From Lutraria lutraria (lineage: Eukaryota; Mollusca; Bivalvia; Venerida; Mactridae), in NCBI GenBank assembly GCA_964023205.1, contig OZ026850.1:7008270-7072269 (forward strand): a stretch of DNA of 64,000 bases, written 5' to 3'. A program made the translations under genes and the position numbers. Under the pieces are notes generated by a model. That model saw only the letters and a program-made list of their open reading frames with translations, had not been told where the DNA came from and did not search any database. Positions 45,178-57,810 of the stretch are shown piece by piece; within the stretch, counting starts at the first letter, position 1, and the number at the start of each line of letters is the position of its first letter.

Positions 45178-45224
45178 TACTTTTCAAAATGTGTAATTAT
45201 TTAAGTTACTGTGGAATCATTAAT

Positions 45225-45330
45225 TTTCGTTGGGGATTTTTTTCCTGGATTTTGTGGGTCGGCCAGCTCTGATCATGCATCCACAAAATCAAATCCCTAC
45301 AAATATAAATGCCAAGATTTCAGTCAACCT
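45225..45330. mobile_element. MITE-like fragment (GTGGAATCATTAATTTTCG end)
   Basis: The end sequence ACTGTGGAATCATTAATTTT recurs in reverse at about 50835-50872, 51645-51680 and 52455-52490 (TAAATGAATCCACAGT). The interior GTGGGTCGGC..CATCCACAAAATC is self-complementary in part. Confidence 0.45.
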
Positions 45331-45440
45331 TCAGGAAAATTGTGATATCGGACATTGGGCTACTTATAATACAAACTTTCTGTTTATATCAAAACTGACA
45401 AATAACGATCTATCTTCGACAATGTATAATTGTTTGAGTA

Positions 45441-45872
45441 AAGGTTTCATGATCATCCAATCAAAACAGTTACTTCTAGAGTGTTCACAAGGTTTTCCAG
45501 CAATTTGCCCTAGTGAACTAGTTTTTGACCGGAAATAACCCATTATCAAAATTGTTGTTATTATTGAAATAAACATTCTGACAAAGTTTCATGAAGATCC
45601 AATCAAACAGTAATTTCTAATGTGTTCACAGGGTTTTCCCTTATTTGGCCCTGTTAACCTAGTTACATACCCAAAATGGCCCAATATCGAACTTGTTCGA
45701 GATTTTGTTGATATTAACGTTCTGACCCAGTTTTGCTAAAATTGAGCTAAAAATGTGGCCCCTAGTGTGTTTACAAGGTAAAGTTTGATGACACACGATG
45801 CACACCGCACGGCACCGGACGGAGACTGATCCTAAAACTCACACTGTCACTTTGTGACATGTGAGCTAAAAA
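45441..45872 (-). mobile_element. A-type pearl-like element, truncated
   Basis: Three internal units (AGGTTTCATGATCATCCAATC, CCTAGTGAACTAGTTTTTGA), then CGATGCACACCGCACGGC and the right terminus ACACTGTCACTTTGTGACAT, GTGAGCTAAAAA. The hairpin-bearing left end is missing. Confidence 0.72.
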
Positions 45873-46084
45873 GTTAAATCCGTTCAGCCGATAAGTAAGC
45901 ATGCCAGTTGGGAGAGAGCGTCTTCATTATCCTAGGGCTCGAGATCCCCTGCTCAGCCTATGATACTATCATTGCAGCAATTGTTTAGTTAAATGTCATT
46001 AATATTGGGGCATCAGAAGCGTAGTCTATATATCACCAATTCCTACATGTAGTCAACATTAAATTGGGCCAGCAACACAACAGA

Positions 46085-49000
46085 AGTGCCCCACTAGCTG
46101 GGCCGATAACTGAAAAAATCTTTCACTTTATGATACAAGCACCAAATTTGGCATGAATGTTCAGCAAGGCTAACTCTTTGAAAAAAGCATGTTAGCCAAT
46201 TACATTTTTCAAAATGGCCGCCATATTTTACAAAATGGCTGCCATGGTTATTTCAATATTGCTTATTTCACTCGATGGTAGTATTAATCATTAATCAAGG
46301 ACTAGACTGTATTCATATATGTTAGAAATTGATAGAAATCTGTTAAAAGCTGTGAATGGCTGAAAATTTCGAATTAAGTTGGAACCAAACGATTGAAATG
46401 ACGTCGTTTTCGACGTCAAAACGGTCATTCTAAGGTATTTATTGTGCCTCACTGAAAATACCTATCGCTCTATCAATTTATGTAGATATTTAATGAAATA
46501 AACATTTAAAAGCGGAAAATAAAATTACCTACACGAAGGTATAAATTTGATATTCATGACTTAATTATAAGTGCAAGTAAAACGATTTTAAATGTGAAGT
46601 TAAGTGTCTTTTTATCTCCTCACTTTTTATTGTGTTTCTATTATTTTCTATTTGCTTTTTTTATTGCTTTACTTATTATGAGACTGACACATGAAGGTAT
46701 GTATCAAAATTGCTGTTTCATATAGAAGTATATGTATAGGCCATACCAAATCGACAGCATTTACACTACCACGACATCCACTTTTGCAATGACATTTTGT
46801 TAATTTTTACAGCTCTGTACATTGGGATGAAGTTCAGTTAAAATCAACAAAAGATAATTGTGTTTCTTCAACCCTCTGTCACCTGGACATTTCCATCTGA
46901 TAAATTGTAGCCTAACCCCCAAATACAGCATGCTAAATGAGCAGCGGTTTTATACGTTCAAGTAAAGGAGCACAAGTTTTAGGAAGATTCGTATGACATC
47001 TTTTTCTCTAACACGTTGCACAAAAAGAAGTGGTCAATTTCCTCCTACCATAGACAGACCTAGGTAGAAGTATTGATCTTCCATAATTGAGTTGGACAAT
47101 TTCCTCACTTCTAATTTTTTTCTGGTCTCGGGTGAGACTCGAACACACAGGGATGAGAGGCAAATGATTACTGGTCAGAGACCTACCATAATCACTTAAC
47201 CACGGTGGTCCTTTTGAATGATCTCAGTTTTTCGGCAACTAATCGAGTCTTGCATGATGGATATTTGCTGTGGGACTATTCCTATCATACAAAACTATAA
47301 CCAATTTATCTAATACTCTGTTCATAATCATCTATATTCACCGGTTCCTAATCTAGCTTTACTAATACTAGAGTTTGGACACACTTCCAATGTCTGCTGA
47401 GACAATATCACAACCAGAAAATGAATTGAAATTCACTTTTCATTGCTTAGCCTACATAGAAATAAATGTCAAGTTTCACACTTCATCTGCGATTTTTACC
47501 ATGCACAAATCCTACCCAAAGTTTTTCTGGAGATTAGGCAGATCAGAGAAAACATTGACGGCTGTCACAGGATGAACACAATCATTGACTTTTACCCTGA
47601 TACTGGTATAGTCATGAACGATGATATAAGTATTAGCGTCTTCATGGTTATATGACATATTAAGCCCCTAAAGACTGCCTGTTCGATTATGAATAGCAAT
47701 AAACTTTCAAGTTACTTAAGAGGTATTGGTTCGACACAGTGCAATATGTTTCTCAGAAACTTGAGAAATCAAAAAAGGTTATAATATGTGTTTACAAGTA
47801 CACATGTATTATCTTTGGTATTTTCTGAAACTAGACAATATATAATTATTTGCTTATCCTATGTAACCGTGAAATCCTGTTTATTCATCAAAATGTTATT
47901 TACATTATGGGGGAGTTTCAATGATGCTCAACACCACACAACTGTCAGTAAGGTAACGGGGTCATGTCATAACACGCTGTTGTCCCCAGTATACAATGTT
48001 TTCTGTCCAATAACATGCTCTTAGAATAGATAGGGAAACCAAACGGCTCCGGTTCTGACCTGATTACTCCCATTACATCGGAAAGTGACGTATCATCAGC
48101 AAGACCTTATTTTCCTCAAATACCTCCAAGGTCTGATTCAAACTAAGACTTCCAAGGAAACACATGGGTATCAACAGCTATTCATCAGCTACCACACATC
48201 AACGCAAGTTTGTACTGTCAACTGATGTATCCAGATTTTCGCATAAATTGATGGATGGAAGGTGTAAGGTATGGCGTCATCGAGATGAACATTACACAGA
48301 ATGTATTCATCCAACAATAATATTTGATGTACATGTATTAGTATAGTCGGGCATATCATGGCAATACAAGCCACCTTGGCTAGTAGCTGACAGTCTTACG
48401 ACCTATAGATACATTGTACCCTTTCTTCAAGACCACATTGCTAGACCACATTCAGTCAAAGTTCTGTTTAAGTTCTGCTTAGGGGGTTTCTTCGACAGAT
48501 CTGGGGCATATTGAACAATAATGTGATTAGCACAGATGTCTAGTGTACAGCTAACAATATATTGTAGTTGAGGCAAATGGCAGCAGCACTCATCACTGAT
48601 TGTTGTGAACTTTCACCTTCGAGTCACTTCATTTATAAGACATACAAAATTTAATTCCCCTGCTATATGAACACCATCCAGGTAATCCACGCCCGCACAG
48701 GTACATCCTGTCTATTTAGGGGTGGCTACCTATTGATTACAGCGACGCACAATTGAAGTAATCATGTACTGTGCTAGCAGGATAGCATTAGAAATGCTTA
48801 AAACATGGACAATAAACATTTAGCTAAAAATGGTTCCCATGCCAAGTATCACGACAATGATTAAATCAATGGGTTGTGACTTGACATATCTTTTTTAATC
48901 TAAAAGCAGTAGAATTAGTTTGTTTAGGCTTCAGCATAACGAACAGTGAACTTAAAACGTATTGCGTGCAATTCCATTCAATATGTATTAAACAAGAGGT

Positions 49001-49560
49001 GTATTTCAAACACATGAGCCTGCTAAACGCCACCTGGATAGTAATTTCCGATTTTAAATCGGTCAAGGACTTGACCGTTGACCTTCCGATCTCGTAATCA
49101 ATTAAGGTCATCTTGTAATGAACAACCCCTCTTCCCATTCTGAGGACCACAGGCAAAATTACTCTCTAGCTATTGGCAGACATAGTCTTCATGTTGTATG
49201 TCACTATGACGGAGGAACGTAGGTCAGACTTTTATGTTGTAGGTCACCGTGACCTCAAAGTGTGACCTACTGACCTCAAAATAAAAGAAGTCATTTACAT
49301 GTGATTACAAACCTCTCAACACTTCTTCGAAGTGTGAGAGCTTAATGAATAAAATATTTTCAATGGTATTGCAGTAAAAAGAAACGAATTCCTACATGAA
49401 AATGGCCGCCATCTTGAAAATGGCCGCCATTTTATAAAATCAAATGGCTAACATGCTTTTTTGGAAAAGGACACATTGAACTACATCTGTGCCAATTTTG
49501 GTGCTTGTATCACCAACTGAAAGATTTTGAGATATTTTCTACTTAATCTGCCCAGCTACA
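46085..49560. mobile_element. ~3.5-kb unit with ~170-bp inverted termini
   Basis: Left AGCTGGGCCGATAACTGAA, TGATACAAGCACCAAATTTGG, AGCATGTTAGCCA, AAAATGGCCGCCAT. The same motifs recur inverted and in mirrored order at 49400-49560. The interior holds short ORFs and diverged repeats but no transposase that I recognise. It could be one element or two inverted copies of a shorter one. Confidence 0.45.
47110..47215 (-). repeat. tRNA-like SINE fragment
   Basis: On the minus strand ACCACCGTGGTTAAGTGATT resembles a tRNA-Leu/Ser type head, and GTGTTCGAGTCTCACCC a B box. No body or target duplication is found. Confidence 0.5.
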
Positions 49561-50281
49561 CATGTGTATTACTGAACAATAATTCACCATGACTTAATAT
49601 CGACACTAATACGAAAGGACTGAAGGCCAAACGTACGCCTACCTATTCCTCTGCTAACCTGAACCAAACGTATTCTGAAATTCCTGTTTGCTGCATTTGT
49701 CTGTTTCTATTTATCAAGTACCTAATTATCAGTTATCAAGTACCGTTTATACTCGCCTATAAGGCGATCCGCATATGAGATGACCCCCCAACTTTGACCT
49801 AAAAAATTGGCCTTTTTGCCGTGACCCATGTATAAGACGGGTATAAAAATTAACAGACAATAAACTAAAAATTGGGAGTTACCATCCGAAAATAGTTCAA
49901 GTTCTATTGTGAATTCCGTTATATTTCACTCGTATATCAAATTATAGGGCTGTGGCGAGTATCCGAGTACTCAGGTATTCATGAATTAAATTGAAAAATC
50001 GAGTATGATTAATCATCATTACCAAGATTCGTGGTTCGCAATCTTGTTTTTTAACAAATTAAAAGTGTATACTTTGTTCTTAAAAATCCCATATCTCTGA
50101 AGAAATATTGTCTCATCATACTTTGTTTGCCAAGATGTCCAATCGGTTCTTTAAATAATGATACTGGTAAATCAATTAACTGGAAGGGAGTATGTATAAA
50201 TTTAAGCTATAGAACAGTTTACATTGATTTACTTCATTATTCCTAAAAAATAATTACTTCAAATGTAATAAATAGGTATCT

Positions 50282-53145
50282 ATATAAATCAAGTGAGCCA
50301 CGGGGCGGGGCCAATTTTGACCCTAGGGCAATAATTTGAACAAACTTGGTAGACGTCCACTAGACAATGCTACATACCAAATATCTTAGCTCTAGGTCAA
50401 GTGATTTTAGAGAATAAGATTTTTTAAATTTTCCTATATAAGTCTATATAAAATCAAGTGACCCCCAGGGCGGGGCCAATTTTGACCCAAGGACAATAAT
50501 TTGAACAATCTTGGTAGAGGTCCACTAGGCAATGCTACACATCAAATATCAAAGCTCTAGGTCCTCTGGTTTTTTAGAAGAAGATTTTTGAAGATTTTTT
50601 AAAAAAATCCTTCCGGTTGCTATGGCAACCAGAGTTCTTCATGGAATGGAATTCTTTGAACAACTTTGGTAGAGCTTCAAGCAAGGAACACACCTGTGAA
50701 GTTTTATTGAAATTGACCCAGTTTAGGAGATGTTGTTGATGACGGACGACTGGCGACGGACGACGACAGACATAGCTCGATCCTAAAAGCTGACCTTGGC
50801 ACTCTGTGCCAGGTCAGCTAAAAACACGAAAATTGAGCCCAAAGAAAATAAATGAATCCACAGTATTAATTGTGTACTTATAAGTTATTAATTGTGTTAT
50901 CATTAGTAACCAAGTAAGAAAATATCACTTATCACGTAATGAAATATTACTTATCAAGTATATAATTACCAGTCATAAAGTGTGTAAATATCTGCAGTTA
51001 TCAAGTATATAATTACCAGTCATAAAGTGTGTAAATATCTGCAGTTATCAAGTATATAATTACCAGTCATAAAGTGTGTAAATATCTGCATATAAATCAA
51101 GTGAGCCACGGGGCGGGGCCAATTTTGACCCTAGGGCAATAATTTGAACAAACTTGGTAGACGTCCACTAGACAATGCTACATACCAAATATCTTAGCTC
51201 TAGGTCAAGTGATTTTAGAGAATAAGATTTTTTAAATTTTCCTATATAAGTCTATATAAAATCAAGTGACCCCCAGGGCGGGGCCAATTTTGACCCAAGG
51301 ACAATAATTTGAACAATCTTGGTAGAGGTCCACTAGGCAATGCTACACATCAAATATCAAAGCTCTAGGTCCTCTGGTTTTTTAGAAGAAGATTTTTGAA
51401 GATTTTTTTAAAAAATCCTTCCGGTTGCTATGGCAACCAGAGTTCTTCATGGAATGGAATTCTTTGAACAACTTTGGTAGAGCTTCAAGCAAGGAACACA
51501 CCTGTGAAGTTTTATTGAAATTGACCCAGTTTAGGAGATGTTGTTGATGACGGACGACTGGCGACGGACGACGACAGACATAGCTCGATCCTAAAAGCTC
51601 ACCTTGGCACTCTGTGCCAGGTCAGCTAAAAACACGAAAATTGAGCCCAAAGAAAATAAATGAATCCACAGTATTAATTGTGTACTTATAAGTTATTAAT
51701 TGTGTTATCATTAGTAACCAAGTAAGAAAATATCACTTATCACGTAATGAAATATTACTTATCAAGTACATAATTACCAGTCATAAAGTGTGTAAATATC
51801 TGCAGTTATCAAGTATATAATTACCAGTCATAAAGTGTGTAAATATCTGCAGTTATCAAGTATATAATTACCAGTCATAAAGTGTGTAAATATCTGCATA
51901 TAAATCAAGTGAGCCACGGGGCGGGGCCAATTTTGACCCTAGGGCAATAATTTGAACAAACTTGGTAGACGTCCACTAGACAATGCTACATACCAAATAT
52001 CTTAGCTCTAGGTCAAGTGATTTTAGAGAATAAGATTTTTTAAATTTTCCTATATAAGTCTATATAAAATCAAGTGACCCCCAGGGCGGGGCCAATTTTG
52101 ACCCAAGGACAATAATTTGAACAATCTTGGTAGTGGTCCACTAGGCAATGCTACACATCAAATATCAAAGCTCTAGGTCCTCTGGTTTTTTAGAAGAAGA
52201 TTTTTGAAGATTTTTAAAAAAAATCCTTCCGGTTGCTATGGCAACCAGAGTTCTTCATGGAATGGAATTCTTTGAACAACTTTGGTAGAGCTTCAAGCAA
52301 GGAACACACCTGTGAAGTTTTATTGAAATTGACCCAGTTTAGGAGATGTTGTTGATGACGGACGACTGGCGACGGACGACGACAGACATAGCTCGATCCT
52401 AAAAGCTCACCTTGGCACTCTGTGCCAGGTCAGCTAAAAACACGAAAATTGAGCCCAAAGAAAATAAATGAATCCACAGTATTAATTGTGTACTTATAAG
52501 TTATTAATTGTGTTATCATTAGTAACCAAGTAAGAAAATATCACTTATCACGTAATGAAATATTACTTATCAAGTATATAATTACCAGTCATAAAGTGTG
52601 TAAATATCTGCAGTTATCAAGTATATAATTACCAGTCATAAAGTGTGTAAATATCTGCAGTTATCAAGTATATAATTACCAGTCATAAAGTGTGTAAATA
52701 TCTGCAGTTATCAAGTATATAATTACCAGTCATAAAGTGTGTAAATATCTGCAGTTATCAAGTATATAATTACCAGTCATAAAGTGTGTAAATATCTGCA
52801 GTTATCAAGTATATAATTACCAGTCATAAAGTGTGTAAATATCTGCAGTTATCAAGTATATAATTACCAGTCATAAAGTGTGTAAATATCTGCAGTTATC
52901 AAGTATATAATTACCAGTCATAAAGTGTGTAAATATCTGCAGTTATCAAGTATATAATTACCAGTCATAAAGTGTGTAAATATCTGCAGTTATCAAGTAT
53001 ATAATTACCAGTCATAAAGTGTGTAAATATCTGCAGTTATCAAGTATATAATTACCAGTCATAAAGTGTGTAAATATCTGCAGTTATCAAGTATATAATT
53101 ACCAGTCATAAAGTGTGTAAATATCTGCAGTTACTAGTATCTGAT
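50282..53145. repeat. 808-bp tandem composite: B-type element plus 47-bp satellite, three units
   Basis: Units start at 50282, 51090 and 51898 (exactly 808 bp apart). Each has ~540 bp of B-type element (GCCACGGGGCGGGGCCAATT... to the end AGCTCACCTTGGCACTCTGT, GCCAGGTCAGCTAAAAAC), a linker, and copies of a 47-bp unit (GCAGTTATCAAGTATATAAT, TACCAGTCATAAAGTGTGTA, AATATCT). The 47-bp unit is present about three times in units 1 and 2 and about twelve times after unit 3. Confidence 0.93.
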
Positions 53146-53972
53146 AAAGTACGTAATTATTAGTTATCAAGTAACAGCCCGTCCCACATAACCAAAATTC
53201 GTAGTGAATTGATACTGAAAATCCAGAAGAAATTCACAGTGTTCGTAGCCTTAGTATTCGGTAAACTCTGGTTTGAACAATTTTGCACCGACCATGCACA
53301 GAAAGCGTATAATGAAATTCTACTGCAATTGTCGATTAGACGCTATTTCTCAGAAATTGCCGAATTTAGTTTCAAAACCTCAACGAACACCTGCCTTTAG
53401 TTTTACAACTACAACCAATGTACTACGTACCATTGGCAAATAAACCAAACATGTAACAAACAGTATATTTCTCCTTTTATTAACTGTTAATATAAGGAGA
53501 AATATACTGACAAGTTTTTAAAAGTATTGTATCCATCCTGATGATCTTAACTTGATAAAAATAATTAATTCCGAAAGCGTGATCGACGTTATTGTTTCAT
53601 CTCGTCTATTTTTAGACTTCATCTACTCTACAGCAAATGGTACGCGGAAAAGCAATAACACCGAATACCATGCCCTGTACATAAACTGTTATATACAGGT
53701 TTCAAGTAGAGCTGGTTAGGCTAGATTAACCGGTAGAATACCCTATTTCCGATAATAAAGGAATCAAGTTTAAATCAGAATTTGATTTAATGACCATTGT
53801 AATCATATCAATTCATTTTTAATTTGGTGGATTTATATGCAATGTACATCAATTAGAGCTTCCGCACCATATATTTAAAAAAAAAACACCAGTTTTTCGG
53901 TGTACATAAATTTGTTACATGTAACAATATAACAATACAATTGGCAGAGAGTTAAAGTTCATACCAAACAGA
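53146..53972. other. Intron DNA, nothing recognised except a short inverted repeat
   Basis: AACAGTATATTTCTCCTTTT and ATAAGGAGAAATATACTGAC at about 53458-53510 are inverted. An ORF at 53209-53400 has no recognisable content. Confidence 0.4.
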
Positions 53973-54659
53973 AACAAGAGGGCCAAGATGGCCCTTGATC
54001 GCTCACCTGAGAACAAAGGCACAATGATTGATGACCAGATAATATAGTTTCCATCTTGTATAACCTATTTTTACGTGGATTTTGAGATCGAAACCAACAA
54101 TGAAGGTATAATACTGTTAAACAAGCTAAAATGTAGCAAATTTTCTAATCCAAGGGCACTTGAAGTTGTGGTCCTATTCCACCCATAACTGAACTTGACC
54201 AAGACCATAAGGTCATACACATTCATTGTAAATATCATTAGGATCAGTGAATAAATGAAGGCGCTAGAGTGTAAAAAGCTAAAATATGGCAAATTTTCTA
54301 AGTCAAGGGCCCATAACTCTTGAAGTTCTGCTCCGATTCCCCCCATAATCGAACTTGTCCAAGACCACGTGGTTATACACATTTACTGAAAATACGATTA
54401 GGATTGGTGAATAAATAAAGGCGCTAGAGTGTAAACAAGCTAAATATAGCAAAGTTTGTAATTCAAGGGCCCATAACTCTAGAAGTTATTATCCGATTTT
54501 GCCCATAATCGAACTTAGCCGAGACATTGTGGCCATATACATTGTGAGCAAGTTAAATCACGATTCTTTAAGAGCTGCGGGTGCTAGAGTGTAAACAAAC
54601 TAATTGTGGCCGGACGCCGGACATTCAACGATCCTAAAATCAATCAGGTGGGCTAAAAA
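53973..54659 (-). mobile_element. C-type pearl-like element, full length
   Basis: Left terminus ACAAGAGGGCCAAGATGGCC then CTTGATCGCTCACC, shared with A and B types. About four ~145-bp C units (GGGCCCATAACTCTTGAAG, CCATAATCGAACTTG, GGCGCTAGAGTGTAAACAAG). Then GGCCGGACGCCGGAC and the end CGATCCTAAAATCAATCAGG, TGGGCTAAAAAT. Confidence 0.8.
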
Positions 54660-55007
54660 TGAAGAATTAAATTCTGTGATGTGTACATCGTTCTGTCAAG
54701 CCAGAGCAAAGGGCTTCCCACTATTGGACCATTTAGTTCAAGAACGGGTGTTACTGATGACAAATGAAATTGGCTCAGAATTAATTAAGTACATAAATGC
54801 TTGATATAGCAGAAATAAACAAGATAAAATGAAGGCACAAAGAACTTTTCAATATGAAATAGCAGAACCTGTCATGACCTGTCTTGAATAACACTCATAG
54901 TTGGTCTGAGTCAATGTCATTGGAGACAGGTTTCACATATGGATGAGAATCCACCACTTGCCTAATATACAACAAGGAAAACCAATTAATCAAGTAAATT
55001 TACTTAC

Positions 55008-55163
55008 CTCCAGAATCGGACTACCTAAATATCTTTTCTCAGTCTGCAAAGCTAAGACTGTATATCCATCATTATGTACATACATATAACACCATAATAA
55101 AAGAATGAGAAATGCTAGATTAGCCATCATGCTGAATAATGTCACCATATAAAATAGCTGAAC
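55008..55163 (-). CDS. Tetraspan protein, exon with TM3
   Basis: The minus-strand acceptor is TAATTTCAG|GTTCAGC and the donor CTGGAG|GTAAGT; 52 codons, phase 0. It encodes TM3 (VQLFYMVTLFSMMANLAFLI continuing LLLWCYMYV) and a loop HNDGYTVLALQTEKRYLGSP. The frame is open only across the exon and both junctions are strong. Confidence 0.85.
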
Positions 55164-56169
55164 CTGAAATTAAAAAAGTTAAATGTGTAGCTGTCATATG
55201 CACAAATATTTTTTTTGAAAGATGGAAAATATAAAATCAAAACATACAATGCCAGTTAAAACAATGTTATTCTTTTCTTTGTTTGGGGATTTTCAATGCA
55301 CAAACAGCCATTTTTACGACAACCTTTGCTAGATTTATGGAGAGAAGAAGTTCAGGGAAGAACCACAGACCTTCCCTAAGCTAGCTGGACACCTTCCTCA
55401 CAGTCACGTCACATGATGTGATATTTGTTTTGTCCCAGATGGAACTCACAGCAATAAGGGGCTAGTGATTTCTAGTCTAATATTAAACCTCTTCACTAAC
55501 CTTATCTACTTTGTATGAAGCATATGCATCAATGGGGTTACACATATCAAAAGAACTGATTTCAACAGGTATAAAGTCCATAAACATTTTGACAAAATTT
55601 GGTGAAGTTTAAAAGGAACTGTTCAATTTAGAGAGCAGACAATTATAATTGTGTATGTCGCCCGCCCACTACAGGTTTTCCAACATTACATCCTATCAAG
55701 ACTGCAGGTAACAGTATACTTCTAAATGGCATAGACCAAAAATACTTTAGTGGAAAACAGCTTTAAATAGTCACTTTTGGTCAAAACATGGCTCAAAAAG
55801 AAAGCGTTGGCATTGTTTTTTACAAGAAATGACGTCATGACAAAGGGTTTTAGGCAGACGTAATTTTGTGCGCAATTCACCATTTTAACTTGTTTTATTT
55901 AGCGTTTTATATCAATACATACTATTCAAATGACTTGTGTGCCACATGACGCTACTGGTTGTCATGGAAACATCAATATGTGCACTTTAAAGTGAAACAT
56001 CGTCAAAACCACAAAGTAGAATATGAATAGTAGCTCGTCTATGTAAAGTATCATTCAGTTATCATAAAGGACTTCAGAGTTATGAGAAAAGTCTACATAC
56101 TTAATGGACAACCCTCATACTAAAGTTAAAGATCTATGAAGATGCACTCATTCAAAGCCAGCTACTTAC

Positions 56170-56226
56170 TGAACCAAGTGATTTTACTTTTGCAGTTCTA
56201 ACAGCACAGCTGCCTGAGAGCACAAG
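56170..56226 (-). CDS. Tetraspan protein, 57-bp exon between TM2 and TM3
   Basis: The minus-strand acceptor is TTTTTTCAG|CTTGTGC and the donor GGTTCA|GTAAGT; 19 codons, LVLSGSCAVRTAKVKSLGS. Preceded by ...WSGIL from the upstream exon it gives WSGILLVLSGS, a small-residue-rich TM2 end followed by a basic cytoplasmic turn (RTAKVK), as expected by the positive-inside rule. Confidence 0.82.
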
Positions 56227-56359
56227 CTGAAAAAAGAAAAATGTTCAGAAAAAATAAATATCAACCAACCAGTGAAATCAAGCTTACAGTCAGTATTGCA
56301 TGCAATACACGTCCCCTGCCAGCACATATCATTGGAATGTTAGCTGATGTTTATACAGC

Positions 56360-56940
56360 ACCATCTGTCTAGATTTTTTAATGATAATAATTAAGTTATC
56401 ATCCAGAAACCAAATTTCAGTTACTTAGATATTTGACATATTGACCCAAATGTAATCCTACTCTAGGTTATCCCCTAAGCTATCCATACACCAAACTTTC
56501 ATTGAAATCCGTCAATCCTAACTGAAGTTATCATCCGGAAACCACTTCGGACAGACAGACGGACGGACGTTCTCATAAGACGTATGAGGGTGATCCCTTT
56601 GATCTTTTTGGTGTTTTTAACCCCACAAGTCGCACCCCACAAGTCGAAATTATCCCCACAAGACCTAAATGTACTAACCCTAACCCCTACAACCACCCTT
56701 GGATGCGTGCAGACGGACGGACGTTCTCATGAGACGTATGTTGTGGGGTGATCCCTTTGATCTTTTCGGTGTTTTTAACCCCACAAGTCGCACCCCACAA
56801 GTTGAAATTATCCCCACAAGACCTAAATGTACTAACCATAACCCTAACGCCAACCCTACAACCACCCTCGCATGTGTGCGGACAGACGGATGGAGTCACG
56901 ACGACAAACACTATAGTCCCCTCCGGTACGGCAGGGAACT
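56360..56940 (+). repeat. G-type tandem-repeat element
   Basis: Two ~157-bp units with GGACGGACGTTCTCAT.AGACG, TGATCCCTTTGATCTTTT, AACCCCACAAGTCGCACCCC and CCACAAGACCTAAATGTACT, preceded by AAGTTATCATCCGGAAACC. GACAGACGGACGG tracts adjoin the units, as in the other element families. The ORFs across it (up to 138 codons) follow the repeat. Confidence 0.6.
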
Positions 56941-56955
56941 AATAAACTATTATTT

Positions 56956-57810
56956 AAGAATAACAACAACTTTTTCACACAATACAGTTCAATATCTCTA
57001 TTTTAACAATAACAAAAGAAAAATCAATTTCATACGTATATTTTTTCAACATGTTGTTAAAACATATCTATTCTACCTTCATTTATATGATAATAATATA
57101 TATTTATTCATTTGAAGTCATTATAATAGGTTTATACCCAGACAAACTCTTTCTAAAGATAATTATAAGTAATTAGTTGAATATTAGCAATTTTCTTTCT
57201 TATAAGTTCATTATGGCACCCTTATTCAAAGAATTTCGTTTCGTATAATAATTCAATGCAGTTATTACAGCAAAGTTCATGGTGAGCTGCTAGCATGCTA
57301 TTTTGTCTGTCGTCCGTCCGTCTGTCCATCCTCAATTCTTCAAACGACAATCCCTCTCAAACGGCAGGGTCAATTTGAAGAAACTCCACAGGAATGATCT
57401 TTGGGTGGTCATTTACAAAAGTTGATAAAAGAGGGTCATTCCATGCAGAACTCTGGTTTCCATGGCAACCAATTGGAAAAATTCAAACATATCTTATTTC
57501 TCAAACCATGTGGTGTAAAACTTAGATATCTAACATGGAACACCTCCAAGAGACCCTCTAACAAACTTGTTAAAATAATGTCCCTGGGTCATAATTATCC
57601 CTGCCCTAGGACTAACATATTTTATATACATTGTAGATTTATATGGAAAAACAAAAGATCTTTTTGTCTGAAAGCACAAGGTTTCCAGCTTAGATATTTG
57701 GCATGGAACACATTCTAGAGATCCTCTAACATGGTTTCTAAGACAATCTCCCTCGGGGTAGTAATTAGCCCCTACCCAGAGGGGTCACATTTTTACATAG
57801 ATTTATAGAG
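56956..57810 (+). mobile_element. B-type pearl-like element (reverse orientation) with 0.3-kb left flank repeat
   Basis: From about 57270 it shows B-type features in the orientation opposite to 26129: CATGGTGAGCTGCTAGCATG, TGTCGTCCGTCCGTCTGTCC, TTTCCATGGCAACCAATTGG. The preceding 300 bp (TTATTCATTTGAAGTCATTA, TTTATACCCAGAC) recur at about 22860-23100 and, inverted, at 58190-58280 and 59479-59600. Confidence 0.55.

Noticed and set aside
56680..56860. Telomere-like CTAACCCTAACCC
   Set aside because: Only two or three repeats inside the G-type unit; AACCCTAAC occurs by repeat sequence, not as an array.
56699..57115. 138-codon ORF
   Set aside because: Crosses a G-type repeat and AT-rich flank, with two other frames equally open; no domain.
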